A DNA stretch of 64,000 nucleotides. Source: Chitinophaga sp. HK235 (GTDB taxonomy: Bacteria; Bacteroidota; Bacteroidia; Chitinophagales; Chitinophagaceae). Below the pieces are notes generated by a model. The model ran no database searches. It was not told the DNA's origin and saw only the letters and a program-made list of their open reading frames with translations. This document shows positions 22,801-26,475 of the stretch, in pieces (position 1 is the stretch's first letter; each line of letters starts with the position of its first letter). The translations under genes were made by a program, and so were the position numbers. The DNA lies in NCBI RefSeq assembly GCF_018255755.1, contig NZ_CP073766.1, positions 1,426,001 to 1,490,000 of the forward strand, written 5' to 3'.

Positions 22801-23526
22801 ATAAGCTGTTAGTTGGGCTGTTTGGGTATTACTCAAACCAAAATCAACAACATCACAGGACTTGTCAGCCAATCTATTGTTCATGCCTGATCGGTAAGGA
22901 AGATCGAGATGCAGCGGTACATCTGCTGTATAATCCAGCCAGAATTCTTTAGCTGCTGTTTCAACATCCCCGTTTAAATTGTTACGTTCGGCTTCGACTG
23001 CCTGCGAAAAAGTTTTATCAATATTTAATGAGATGTTTCCTCCATCAGAAAGAACGTTATAACTTTTCTGTATTTCTTTAAAGAAATAGTGCATTGAAGT
23101 AGCGTCACAGATAATACGGTGTGCTACGAAAAGAAAGTAATACTCCCGTTCATGGCTTTCTATCAGGAAACATTTCAGCAAAGGCCCTTTTGTAAGGTCA
23201 AATGAAGCATTTATCTTTTCATTGATTAGTAACTCAACTGAATGTTTTGTATCAAGCGGCAATTCCTGATAAAAATCATCTATGCTAAATTCTCCATAAT
23301 AACAGGTATTCCCATCTTCCGAATATTGTGCATGCATTACTTCATGTTGGTTAACCAATATCCCGCAGGATTTTCTTAATGCATTGCGGTCAATTTTACC
23401 TACTAATTTATTTACCAGAAATACATTATGAATATTTTTCTGAGAAGCTCCAGCCCACTCCAAAAAGATCTTTTTTTGAGATTTAGCAATTGGCAATTGT
23501 CTATAAGTATTGATGTTTCCGATCAT
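1828..23526 (-). CDS. Hybrid NRPS/PKS megasynthase, 7,232 aa, four NRPS and two PKS modules
   Basis: Multimodular assembly-line enzyme. Approximate domain order from motifs: C* 8-440 (degenerate motif, H136-R137..D141), A1 470-985, T1 (GGNSI about 1013), C2 1065-1500 (HHIASDGW about 1196), A2 1530-2040, T2 about 2070, C3 2120-2560, A3 2590-3095, T3 about 3128, KS1 3185-3605 (TACSTGL, HGTATQLGDP, NIGHTD), AT1 3705-4010 (GHSIGEY, HAFH), KR1 (TGGLGAVG about 4329), T4 about 4616, KS2 4675-5095 (TACSTSL), AT2 5195-5500 (GHSLGEY, VAGH), KR2 (TGGLGNVG about 5827), T5 about 6113, C4 6160-6600, A4 6630-7145, T6 about 7180. No epimerase, dehydratase, enoyl-reductase or thioesterase motif was found. Codes read against GrsA numbering: A1 DGFFLGVVYK (matches the published Ile code of bacitracin synthetase), A2 and A3 both DAWLVGAVIK (hydrophobic, unassigned), A4 DGFFFGAVFK (branched hydrophobic likely). 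AT1 looks malonyl-specific. Predicted chain: Ile-X-X-(hydroxy-ketide)2-X, passed to the next NRPS. Confidence 0.95.
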   Translation of the reverse strand: MIGNINTYRQLPIAKSQKKIFLEWAGASQKNIHNVFLVNKLVGKIDRNALRKSCGILVNQHEVMHAQYSEDGNTCYYGEFSIDDFYQELPLDTKHSVELLINEKINASFDLTKGPLLKCFLIESHEREYYFLFVAHRIICDATSMHYFFKEIQKSYNVLSDGGNISLNIDKTFSQAVEAERNNLNGDVETAAKEFWLDYTADVPLHLDLPYRSGMNNRLADKSCDVVDFGLSNTQTAQLTAYIKEKGSTAFDVLFALYGLVLSKYTSQKRFVLGYVVDTRAQDFSNVFGCFENTIHQKFELDTIGTFSDLIAVIGEQRKKIKQYQYYSLTDVVGQTSDGCNAGFGQIYLNTCPLKLKDLEVSPVDISLNTTVDDEISLLYDENYPDGIKVKLVYRSHLFDKDLIRQFTDAFLDAVDELINKGEIHIDNYTVLSPEAYQEIVYGWNATTKTYPKDMTIHQHFEKQVLKNPDNTALIYEDQQLSYSQLNEKSNQLARHIREQYRQKTGQELKRDTPIALCLDRSLEMVISILAVLKAGGVYVPIDPSYPQQRIDFILEDTGAAMVLSHRSISGVHLPEEKVLYTDLTEVCYHSGDTANLPAYSAAGDLAYIIYTSGTTGKPKGVMIEQHQVLSFAVDNNFIDYNKAATVAGISNYAFDGSIFDIFFSLLNNKKLVIIPKHCLLDLSLLDDQVVKHNIDTAFVTTALFNSLVTHQSRCLAVLKQILFGGEACSIDVVNDFKKHFPETALIHVYGPTENIVYSSYCHLTDYNTTDVVPIGSHLSDKKLYILDTGLQPVPVGVTGELYIGGAGVARGYLNNPELTAGRFITDPFATEEDNAKGYTRLYKTGDLVRWLPDGNIAYIGRNDEQVKIRGFRIELAEIEQALLQIPGILQSCVLVKERPTVSGSAKYLVGYYVPDRSAPEAASLTPALILDKLSETLPEYMLPGSLMGMESFPLTINGKLDKRAFPDPDFSLAETYVPPVTDTEIAVCNIWEETLGLERVGLTDDFFRIGGNSILAIHVSHRMNKVLGDGIGFTAVFRHRTIAQLLLHSQGGVQVSIPRIHENQVALSFAQERLWFIEEYEKGTNAYHIPAVYELAGTTKVEGLKYALRQIVARHEVLRTTIQGRDQQGVQIVHQRSLSVEELLLTVHDDLDELLAEDINRPFDLRKEYPIRAKFYKIEADDSPERTILLINIHHIASDGWSTEIFQRELFTYYQAYMRKDSSFSLPALEIQYKDYALWQRSWLTGETLDRQLNYWKNKLSGYQPLAFPTDYPRPDRINYAGSHQVFTLNKQISDRLRSLARQHGVTLHSALLGSMSILLGKYTGQDDILIGSPIANRHYRQIQDLIGFFVNTLINRTQLSNTQSYEELVREVHQQQIEAQQHQDLPFEKLVSELGVERDLSRHPLFQIAFVVQRFGSEVPEEQQDYLKPFKGILSHEVEKFDLSVFIDDSSEEITGQISYATSLFREETIARMIQHYTYLLDALTQAPEKAYSRISLLSPDEYQEIVYGWNATEKVYSTGKTIHQYFEEQASVYPDNTALVYEDRQLSYKELNEKSNQLARHIRKQYQQKTGTELQPDTLIALCMNRSPEMIVSILAVLKAGGAYVPLDPAYPQQRVDFILEDTSAALVLSLRRDNGLQLPDEKVLYADLTEDLYLHEDIANLPSYSSAGDLAYIIYTSGTTGKPKGVMIAHKGVMNLVFVQKDKLEITPASKVLQYAALVFDASVWEIFSALTLGAQLIIVPGNVRQDTQLLSEYINKNQTTTALLPPVLLNVMSASGLPGLKTLVVGGDVSTPKLMQEWSQGRQLVNAYGPTENTVIASMHVYSEGDLHTNIGKPIENVKLYVLDASHQPVPVGITGELYIGGAGVASGYLNNPELTTARFIDNPFATEADNVNGYTRLYKTGDLVRWQADGHLEYIGRNDEQIKIRGFRIELAEIEQALLQIPGIRQSCVLVKERATTSGSAKYLVGYYVPDAASITQGFIAEQLSEVLPSYMVPDSLIAMESFPLTINGKLDKRAFPDPRFNVSETYVPPATDAKIALCRIWQELLGLEKVGITDDFFKIGGNSILAIQVSHRMNKVLGVEISVADVFKHKTIEQLLLHTLGEAQINIPRTHDNQAVLSFAQERLWFVEEYEEGTNAYHIPAVYELADTTKVEGLKHALRQIVTRHEVLRTTIQGGVQTVHQKSLAIEETLLTAQDDLDALLAEDINSPFELRKEYPIRVKFYRVQAEDAATGPFSERIVLLINIHHIASDGWSTEIFQKELFAYYQAYMRKDSSFSLPALEIQYKDYALWQRSWLTGETLDRQLNYWKNKLSGYRTLALPTDYPRPDRMNYHGAHKMFTLNKQISDRLRSLARQHGVTLHSALLGSMSILLGKYTGQDDILIGSPIANRHHRQTQDLIGFFVNTLINRTQLSNTQSYEELVREVHQQQMEAQQHQDLPFEKLVNELGVERDLSRHPLFQVAFAVQRFGSKVPDEQQTYLKPFTGRLSHEIEIFDLSVFMDDSGEEITGQFNYATSLFREETIARLIQHYIYLLDALTQAPEKAYSRLSLLSPDEYQEIVYGWNATEKVYPTGKTIHQYFEEQAAVYPDNTALVYEDRQLSYKELNEKSNQLARHIRKQYQQKTGTELQPDTLIALCMERSEEMIVSILAVLKAGGAYVPLDPAYPQQRIDFILEDTGAALVLSLRRDNGLQLPEEKVLYADLTEDLYLHEDTANLPAYSSAGDLAYIIYTSGTTGKPKGVMIAHEGVMNLVFVQKDKLEISPASKVLQYAALVFDASVWEIFSALTLGAQLIIVPGNVRQDAQLLSEYINKNQTTTALLPPVLLSVMSSSGLPGLKTLVVGGDVSTPKLMQEWSQGRQLVNAYGPTENTVIASMYVYSEGDLYTNIGKPIENVKLYVLDASHQPVPVGITGELYIGGAGVASGYLNNPELTAARFIDNPFATEADNANGYTRIYKTGDLVRWQADGHLEYIGRNDEQIKIRGFRIELAEIEQALLQVPGIRQSCVLVKERATASGSAKYLVGYYVPDAASITQDFITERLSKVLPSYMVPDNLVVLESFPLTINGKLDKRALPDPDFNTADAYVAPATELEDKLCQIYGEVLGLPGEQIGIHQNFFKIGGNSILSIQLKNKLHQLEEFKHIGAADVFKYNTIHKLIESVRGDVQTSYKLQNNTPGESHEIAIIAVSGAFSGVDSVDELWQIVSSQQEGLRFYSKDECQELQVNEALLENPDFVPVAGQVKDIELFDPTFWELSPNEARQLDPQIRKFIEHCWFALESSGYAPERRKHNIGVFAGSGESHYLQGRVQHDGISAQAAAWESFASNSKHALTTKTAYLLDLSGPATSIHTACSTGLVAVVEACQKLQLGVCDMALAGGVTLNMPDQIGYLYEEGMIESMDGHCRTFDRDSSGTTIGSGVGVVLLKRLKDAVKDQDHILGVIKGYATNNDGARKTGYTAPSVIGQTECIINAQRMAGITSDQIDYVECHGTATQLGDPIEVRALKEAFAYSQPRKKGPAHKTVLGAVKANIGHTDTAAGTAGLIKVCAMLQHNIIPGQVNFNTPNPELKLEETDFEIIKENRPWLPVPGRQRLAGVSSFGIGGTNAHVIVGDYTPDTPMQETDPAQDEAVLHIVPVSAKSRQSLENYKQALIKTCEANPLLKINDIAYTLQEKREHFQHRSAYCVKSTAELADRLKQDTAYGQAGGTSENKLVWMFSGQGVQYVNMGKALYERVPSFKNTVDYCISLANHHLDADLYKVIYTESESSPYDINETRYTQISLFIIEYALARYLEQLGIKADAYIGHSIGEYVAATLAGVFTLEDAIRLVIARGRLMQEMEAGSMLAISAREGVVKATIAQHHCEIAVINSIEDIVASGHTKDIDSLQKTLENQGISTVRLNTSHAFHCKLMDGPATAFKEVFRDVRLRKPAKTFISNLSGAVAKDEVTHPEYWCSQLRNTVQFAGGITHLIGLYNHQVNFIEIGPGKGLCYFVGKYQKTYPAIHTLSLLPAAKDANDVYQNPDSGESIIAKLWMNGIIQQPNNSKLFRQATALRSLPVYQFSHQRCWLEKANAQAVQQFNSLEELFYERTWERTDLNASPGTTAGIANKNVVVFINDRSIEKSGSAELLQLLRKHNNNVSYVVHQQENNIHPEVIVDFSDRSQVVAILHEKTKDKPLDLVIYVSPGIDLAFPALDIMAVRNVFSWSIESGNKIPKFVSVSFDNYEILGNERKQEKPSIVYGVTKSLPGEFLTLETNVFHLDLPAGEGNYESSLLLALEKNDDRDLVVVRGKYCWKPSYRQVQLSGNQTASEDSAEEKEQVFLITGGLGAVGHAYASHLTRNERKSTIILIGRTAVSDLKEAYKSRLDGLNNTHHRIIYSSIDIGQADASSQLAAILEQYEINAVDVVLHAAGVAAKSLLEGKTHEDIEQVVHPKIVGFENLLKLTATVRIDKLVCCSSLTSILPSVGNMEYAAANMYLDEVSFSNHPGVNSILTVNLNQISDAGMAFDFLNERATRLGKTSNSIKSDEFPGILETLMRFKEKNNIVLSRYHFDGSYASGLKTVNTPVDVSKDKNDIRLLDEDYTDIQYQVAQIFGEVLGVEQVSIHDDFFKIGGNSLLVIQLKNRLNQLKEFKHVGTADLFKHNTIQKLVESIRQDATTSYNLQTNTRQGDSREIAVIAVSGAFSGVANVDELWQIISSQQEGIRFYSKEECQELQVDESLLEHPDFVPVSGHVKDIELFDPLFWDLSPNEAKQLDPQIRKFIEHCWFALESAGYAAERRKCSIGVFAGSGENNYLQEHILPEQALGVIGSWEAFVSNSKHALATKTAYLMDLSGPANSINTACSTSLVTIAEACKSLQLGACDMALAGGVTLDLPDQVGYLYQEGMTHSRDGHCRTFDRLGGGTTTGSGVGVVLLKRLNDAIADQDQILAVIKGYATNNDGSRKTSYTAPSVIGQTECIINAQKMAGITSDQIDYVECHGTATHLGDPIEVQALREAFAFSRSEQRDPARKTVLGAVKANIGHPDAGAGVAGLIKLCAMLQHKIMPGQVNFNTPNPELKLEESSFEVLSANRPWLTVSGRQRLAAVSSFGVGGTNAHMIVGEYVPDISTPCTDCATDNESLHIIPVSAKSRQSLENYKQALIKACEANPLLKINDIAYTLQEKREHFQHRSAYCVKNTTELLDRLKQDTSYGQAGSADENRMVLMFPGQGVQYVNMAKALYQNVPSFKETVDHCISLANRHLDVDLYKIIYAEDESLQYDINDMRWAPISLFIIEYSLATYLEELGIRADAYIGHSLGEYVAATLAGVFALEDAIRLVVARGSLMWAMNAGGMLAINAREEKVKAIVAQHNCDIAVVNTVDDVIASGAEKDVDRLQKALEQLEIPVIRISINVAGHSRMMDDTAAKFKTLFRDIKLNKPAKPFISNLSGEIATDEVATPEYWCKQLRNTVRFAKGIDSLSKQYGHKVSFIEIGPGKGLSYFVGKYKDANNYQSLNTLYLLPSAKEANDAYLNMDSRENIIAKLWMNGIIQQPNESHVFEQATLLRSLPVYQFNHQRCWIEKTKRKEKENASTDELKMLSKEKWLSTPVWSAVSNLNKAAVKDGKKFNHTLVLLREDQLGLYDFTLLSQEVQLVVLSKKNASADNIEAGKLITLNPEEERHFEKLAAYIKSKRIVFDAIIHATSIDNDADMDQALYNSYYSLFLVRHHLLRVMDTENLIVLTNGLAQITGEDRISPANGTMMGAIRNINHEFLSMDARIIDIGDAGHVTAAVAQIWNNSKYHKSDELLAVRFGKLWTEGLESISNTFTEESLIADGDVILITGGLGNVGLAVAEHISGHHRVTFILVSRTNIYKHTNPSETTKRKIAAIERIRNNGSVVEVQPADISSPEEIKIMQEAVRQRYGNITGIIHTASGTIVDLDDYSLAAMKDAFKAKVYGIDNVLNVLELSEVKFVASTSSLASLLGDVNRIEYCAANAYLDYLSVDKKRFPGIKFIAANWNAWQVDSIETGALQGLEKLMYSNGASHEENAALFYRLINQTSYEQVAVSGLDLQQLKRELFKPIIPQTVISQIDILEKEYSEAEYQVALIFAELLGMEQISLHDDFFKIGGNSILAIQASHKINKVLGVEIKVADVFKHRTIALLLRNSKGQARINIPRTNDSQVVLSFAQERLWFIEEYEGGTNAYHIPTVYELVDVTALEGFKYALREIVARHEVLRSTIEGREHQAIQIVHEKPLAMEEVVLSGQDTLEAMLIEDINRPFDLRHAYPIRVKFYRIQTEGMDERIVMLINMHHIASDGWSMDVFQRELLAYCQAYMRKDASFSLPALEIQYKDYAQWQRSWLTGETLDRQLGYWKDRLAGYQTLVLPTDNPRPDRIDYRGGHQVFTLNKEISNRLRTLVKQQGVTLYSALLGGINILLSKYTGQNDILLGGPIANRHHRQTQDLIGFFVNTLVSRTLLDNTQSYEALIRQVHQQQMDAQQHQDLPFEKLVNELGVERDLSRHPLFQVAFALQSFGSKAFDEHQISLKPYEGVFLHEVEKFDLSIFMDDSNEEITGQICYAISLFREETISRLIQHYTYLLDVLTQAPEKAYSTCCLLSPEEYQQIVYERNASARAYPGDINLYQHFEAQVLKNPDNIALVYEDQQLSYHQLNEKSNQLARHIREQYRQKTGQELKRDTLIALCLDRSLEMVISILAVLKAGGAYVPMDPSYPQQRIDFILEDTGAAIVLSHRRISGVHLPEEKVLYTDLTEACYHSGDTANLPAYSAAHDLAYIIYTSGTSGNPKGVMIEQHQVLSFAVDNNFIDYDKAATVAGISNYAFDGSIFDIFFSLLNNKKLVIIPKHCLLDLPLLDDQFVKHNIDTTFVTTSLFNSLATHQSRCLAVLKQIFVGGEACSIDIVNDFKKHFPETSLTNAYGPTENIVFSSYCHLTDYNTAAVVPIGSHLSDKKLYILDTGLQPVPVNVIGELYIGGAGVARGYLNNPELTAERFIDNPFATEEDNAKGYTRLYKTGDLVKWLPDGNIAYVGRNDEQVKIRGFRIELAEIEQALLQVPGILQSCVLVKERPTVSGSAKYLVGYFVPDRSAPETASLTQDLILHKLSETLPEYMLPGSLMAMESFPLTANGKLDRRALPDPEFNVTEQYVPPVTDTEIASCGIWQEVLGLEKVGTTDDFFKIGGNSILAIQVSHRMSRALGAEISVADVFVARSIGSLLRNVTMLTVGEENIEKEF
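2170..3640 (-). repeat. A4-domain copy of a duplicated A-domain segment (pairs with 20674-22144)
   Basis: The DNA coding for the A4 adenylation domain is nearly the same as that for A1. Landmark strings at both ends (for example at 2401 and 20905, and at 3581 and 22085) sit at a constant offset of 18,504 bp, so there is no net indel over more than 1.1 kb. The boundaries are approximate. Confidence 0.8.
14400..15910 (-). repeat. A3-domain copy of a duplicated module segment (pairs with 17571-19081)
   Basis: The A3 coding DNA is almost identical to A2. Matching landmarks at 14520/17691 and 15701/18872 both give an offset of 3,171 bp, about the length of one C-A-T module. This points to tandem duplication or gene conversion of a whole module. 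Flanking C domains are also very similar, so the boundaries are approximate. Confidence 0.85.
17571..19081 (-). repeat. A2-domain copy of the duplicated module segment (pairs with 14400-15910)
   Basis: Partner of the A3 repeat at constant offset 3,171 bp. The ten specificity positions read the same in both copies (DAWLVGAVIK), so the two modules should load the same amino acid. Confidence 0.85.
20674..22144 (-). repeat. A1-domain copy of the duplicated A-domain segment (pairs with 2170-3640)
   Basis: Partner of the A4 segment at constant offset 18,504 bp. Unlike the A2/A3 pair, the specificity residues differ at three positions (L299F, V322A, Y331F in GrsA numbering, A1 to A4), although the surrounding DNA is nearly unchanged. 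Confidence 0.8.
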
Positions 23527-23816
23527 CGCTGATTAAATTGAAATAAAAAGTGAAAGACTATATGCAATTCTCTCTTTACAAGGCATAATGGCAGCGCTAC
23601 AGCATGCCAGCAAAGTAACAACGGTGCTGTTCTAACAACAAAATGACTTCCTATGACAGGAGTGACACCATAAACTTTTCGTAGTTAATCGCATACTATT
23701 AGATTTACATTTTGAGGGAATCTTATTTACTGGAATAGTGTGATGGCATTAAGTGTTCTTAAGAGGGACTTAATCATTATTCCTATAACCAATTGGTGTA
23801 TGTATAAAGCATAAGC

Positions 23817-23846
23817 TTTTGCTATCCGGACTATCCGGAAGCAAAA
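23817..23846 (-). promoter_or_regulatory. Stem-loop in megasynthase leader
   Basis: Arms TTTTGCTATCCGGA and TCCGGAAGCAAAA with a 3-nt loop CTA form a 13-bp stem with one bulged A, about 290 bp upstream of the megasynthase start. No T-tract follows on the minus strand, so it is not an obvious terminator. It may be a leader RNA structure or a protein-binding site. Confidence 0.45.
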
Positions 23847-24044
23847 AATGCAGTTTAATTAATGAATAGCCTGAAGGGGCATATCATTATTATGAAACTG
23901 TGTTTACGATAAAATTGAATTTACAAACCAAATTTTCATTGATAGTTAAACCGGGTTAAGGATTAAGGGTTATTGGTTATTTTGTTGTCACAAGTCAATC
24001 GTACTCTAAAAGCGTAGGGATTTCCCAGACTACACTAAATTGAC

Positions 24045-24066
24045 ATAGACTACTAAAATAGTCTAT
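24045..24066. promoter_or_regulatory. Perfect 8-bp inverted repeat, operator-like
   Basis: ATAGACTA-ctaaaa-TAGTCTAT is a perfect inverted repeat with a 6-nt spacer, lying between the kinase gene and the megasynthase. It fits a dimeric regulator site in form only; no regulator can be assigned. Confidence 0.35.
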
Positions 24067-24309
24067 TTTTAGTTAACTGCAAAAACATTCCAGACATATT
24101 CCGCGGACTTGTTACAACGGAATGATGCCTGTCGAAACAACACTGCTGTTGTATCGCAGACAGCGATGTTTACACATGACCCAACAGAAGACACTGTCAT
24201 AAATAATCCTGATGAGATCTCATTGCAGGCAATTTTTTTTCATCAATTGAGGTGAGTTTACCTATAGTGTCTGTCAGTATTTTAATAGTGTCAGTTGAGA
24301 AGTATTGAT

Positions 24310-26172
24310 TCAGCGCAGTGTCCACGCTGTTTTCTGTTTTAAAAGAAACTTGTTAATAGTAACATTCAGGCAATCGGTCAGCTCCTCAATAGTACAAGGC
24401 TTCAGGAGGTATCCATCCGGGGCAAGACCCTCAAATTCCGACACTAGGTATTGGGACATATCAGCTGTCACTATTATGACAGGTGTTTCCGCCAACATTG
24501 AATCTTTCTGTTGTCTGATAGCAGTGAGTACCTCATAACCATTCATGCCCGGCATTGAAACATCCAGGAGCACTATATCTGGTTTTTCCAACAGGAATGC
24601 ACGGAGACACTCATTGCCATCAGCGGCCTCAATGGTTTGACATTGTAATACCTTGCATAGACCAGAAATGGCACGTCGAATCAATAATTGATCCTCTGCT
24701 ATCAGTATACGCAATTTCCGATTGTCGTCAAACTTTCTTAAGAAATATGTTTTGCCTGCTATGCCCGGTGAATCCTCTTCTTTACCTGCTATAAGGGGGA
24801 TTATAACTCTAAAACAACTTCCCCGATCCAGCTCTGATTCAACCTGTATATCACCTTGCAGATGCTTTACTGCACTTTTTACAATTGGCAATCCCAACCC
24901 TGTACCGCCACCACCTTCTGTTACAAAAGGCTCAAAAATCTCCTCTATCTGATCGGTTAAAATCCCGGGGCCCTGATCCACTACTTCAATACATAACTTT
25001 TCTTCTTCTGTAATACCGGGATAAATATTGACAGTTACAACACTCCCTTCTTTGCTAAATTTAACCGCATTTATCAGTAGATTTTTAATTGCGTTATCCA
25101 ACATTTGCCTATCCGACAGAATTAATGCAGGCAATTTCGCAGCATAGTTCGTGACAATTTTTATTTGTTTCCCATCTGCGACATGCTGCATCATCTCTGT
25201 AAGCCCATTAGCCCATTCCATTAGTGAAAAGCTGGTTATTTTAAGATCAAAAGAACTCCCCGTTTCTTCTGCGCGAGCAATATCGAGGACATTATTTACC
25301 ATTGTCAACAAGCGGAGTGTTGTTGAATACAATGTTTTTATTTTCCCGGTAAGTAATTTAACATCTTCACTACCATTAATTGAGAAATCCTGCCCTTCAC
25401 TTTTAGCTATTTTAAACCGGGTAAAAACGGTAGACTCCACACTCAATTGTACCGCTATTTCTGTACGGATTTCATGGGCCAGGGTGCGGGCAAAGACACG
25501 AAGATTTCCGTTTGCCTGATCAAGCTTTTTGTTAGCCAAACTTAATTCCTCCGTTCGTTTTTCCAGCGTCACATTTTTTTCTCCTAAAGCTTTATTCAGA
25601 AGCTGCAACGACCGATTCAGATCAGTGTCATATTTTTTGCTAAAGTATATAGCAACGAGAATCATAACAACTAATGCAAAGAGACCAAAAATGTGAAAAA
25701 GCGTTGCTGCTTTGACAGGATTGATTTCTACCAACCTGAATTGATATGTTATAATTATAACAACAATAATAGAAATGGATATCCCCCAGGCTATTAGCGT
25801 CTGCCATAGCGGTTTAAAGATCAGTGTCGCAGTTATACATAAAAAAATAGTAAGCAGCTCTCCCTCTATAACCATTTGCCGAAACAAACCGAAGTATAAC
25901 ACAGCAATATTATTGACCAGAATAAAACAAGCACCTGCCACCAGATACTTTTTCCTGTGGTTCAAAAAGATAATTCCACTGAAAATAAACACCTCTGCCC
26001 ATGCAGCGATAAGAATACCATAGTCCCGGGAATGTAAGAAAATCCCCGTTCCGATTGTTCCAGCTAACACAACAGTCAGGAAACTCAAGGTGCTTAGAAT
26101 TATTACGCGGTTTTTATCTTCTACCGGCATCCCTGGGGTTCCGGCCAGCAAAAGGGTTCTTATTGGGTGCAT
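24310..26172 (-). CDS. Hybrid sensor histidine kinase with C-terminal receiver domain, 620 aa
   Basis: Membrane sensor kinase. The first 180 residues contain about six hydrophobic segments, with no recognisable periplasmic ligand domain. A coiled linker follows (KALGEKNVTLEKRTEELSLANKKLDQ), then a HisKA-like H box (LAHEIRTE), the N box (DNAIKNLLINAVKFS), G1 (DQGPGI) and G2 (GGGGTGLGLPIVK). The last 120 residues are a receiver domain with phospho-acceptor Asp in DIVLLDVSMPGMNG and the conserved Lys in LLKPC. There is no DNA-binding output domain and no partner response regulator in the window, so a further phosphorelay partner is expected elsewhere. It stands between the RiPP-like operon and the megasynthase, separated by terminator and long gap on one side and 783 bp on the other. 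A role in controlling either cluster is only suggested by position. Confidence 0.9.
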   Translation of the reverse strand: MHPIRTLLLAGTPGMPVEDKNRVIILSTLSFLTVVLAGTIGTGIFLHSRDYGILIAAWAEVFIFSGIIFLNHRKKYLVAGACFILVNNIAVLYFGLFRQMVIEGELLTIFLCITATLIFKPLWQTLIAWGISISIIVVIIITYQFRLVEINPVKAATLFHIFGLFALVVMILVAIYFSKKYDTDLNRSLQLLNKALGEKNVTLEKRTEELSLANKKLDQANGNLRVFARTLAHEIRTEIAVQLSVESTVFTRFKIAKSEGQDFSINGSEDVKLLTGKIKTLYSTTLRLLTMVNNVLDIARAEETGSSFDLKITSFSLMEWANGLTEMMQHVADGKQIKIVTNYAAKLPALILSDRQMLDNAIKNLLINAVKFSKEGSVVTVNIYPGITEEEKLCIEVVDQGPGILTDQIEEIFEPFVTEGGGGTGLGLPIVKSAVKHLQGDIQVESELDRGSCFRVIIPLIAGKEEDSPGIAGKTYFLRKFDDNRKLRILIAEDQLLIRRAISGLCKVLQCQTIEAADGNECLRAFLLEKPDIVLLDVSMPGMNGYEVLTAIRQQKDSMLAETPVIIVTADMSQYLVSEFEGLAPDGYLLKPCTIEELTDCLNVTINKFLLKQKTAWTLR

Positions 26173-26475
26173 GATACTTTGAGGTTTATAGATAAAAGTG
26201 AACCTTATATTTTATTACTACATATCACATCTTTATATTAACGAAGAACCAGAAAAAAAGTACTTTACAAACACCAACTAATTCAACATTAATATACCTG
26301 TCAATTTCTGCTGGTTTGTTCGTACCCTTGAGAACAGGGCTGAATCTGCCCATGCCTCAAGGCCGGCAAACTGCCGCGGACCGTATTAAAAACCAACAGC
26401 CCCCTAAAAAAAACGCCGGGCAATTACAATACTGTAATTACCCGGCTTATCAGATATTATGAAGTGATTTTTAAT
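26173..26475. other. Gene-free 303 bp upstream of the hybrid kinase
   Basis: AT-rich spacer that contains the terminator of the upstream operon (26405-26446) and, presumably, the kinase promoter. No ORF or other repeat of note was seen. Confidence 0.7.
26405..26446 (-). terminator. Intrinsic terminator of the RiPP-like operon
   Basis: On the minus strand a 14-bp stem (GCCGGGTAATTACA / TGTAATTGCCCGGC, one mismatch) with a 4-nt loop is followed by a run of T. It lies about 30 bp after the stop of the last gene of the operon and marks its end. Confidence 0.85.

Larger units (their letters stand above)
23527..24309. other. Gene-free 783 bp between hybrid kinase and megasynthase
   Basis: No credible ORF. 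The stretch is AT-rich and must hold the start of the megasynthase transcript. Two inverted repeats are visible (listed separately at 23817-23846 and 24045-24066). I found no clean Bacteroidota -7 element (TAnnTTTG) on the minus strand close to the start codon, and no poly-T terminator after the kinase gene, so read-through from the kinase gene cannot be excluded. Confidence 0.7.

Noticed and set aside
1795..22952. Many 60-170 codon open frames on the plus strand opposite the megasynthase
   Set aside because: They are antisense or shifted readings of conserved NRPS/PKS motifs, repeat wherever modules repeat, and show no protein family of their own.
1..23526. Thioesterase, epimerase or dehydratase domains
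   Set aside because: No GxSxG thioesterase-like, E-domain or HxxxGxxxxP dehydratase motif could be found; chain release must be outside the window.
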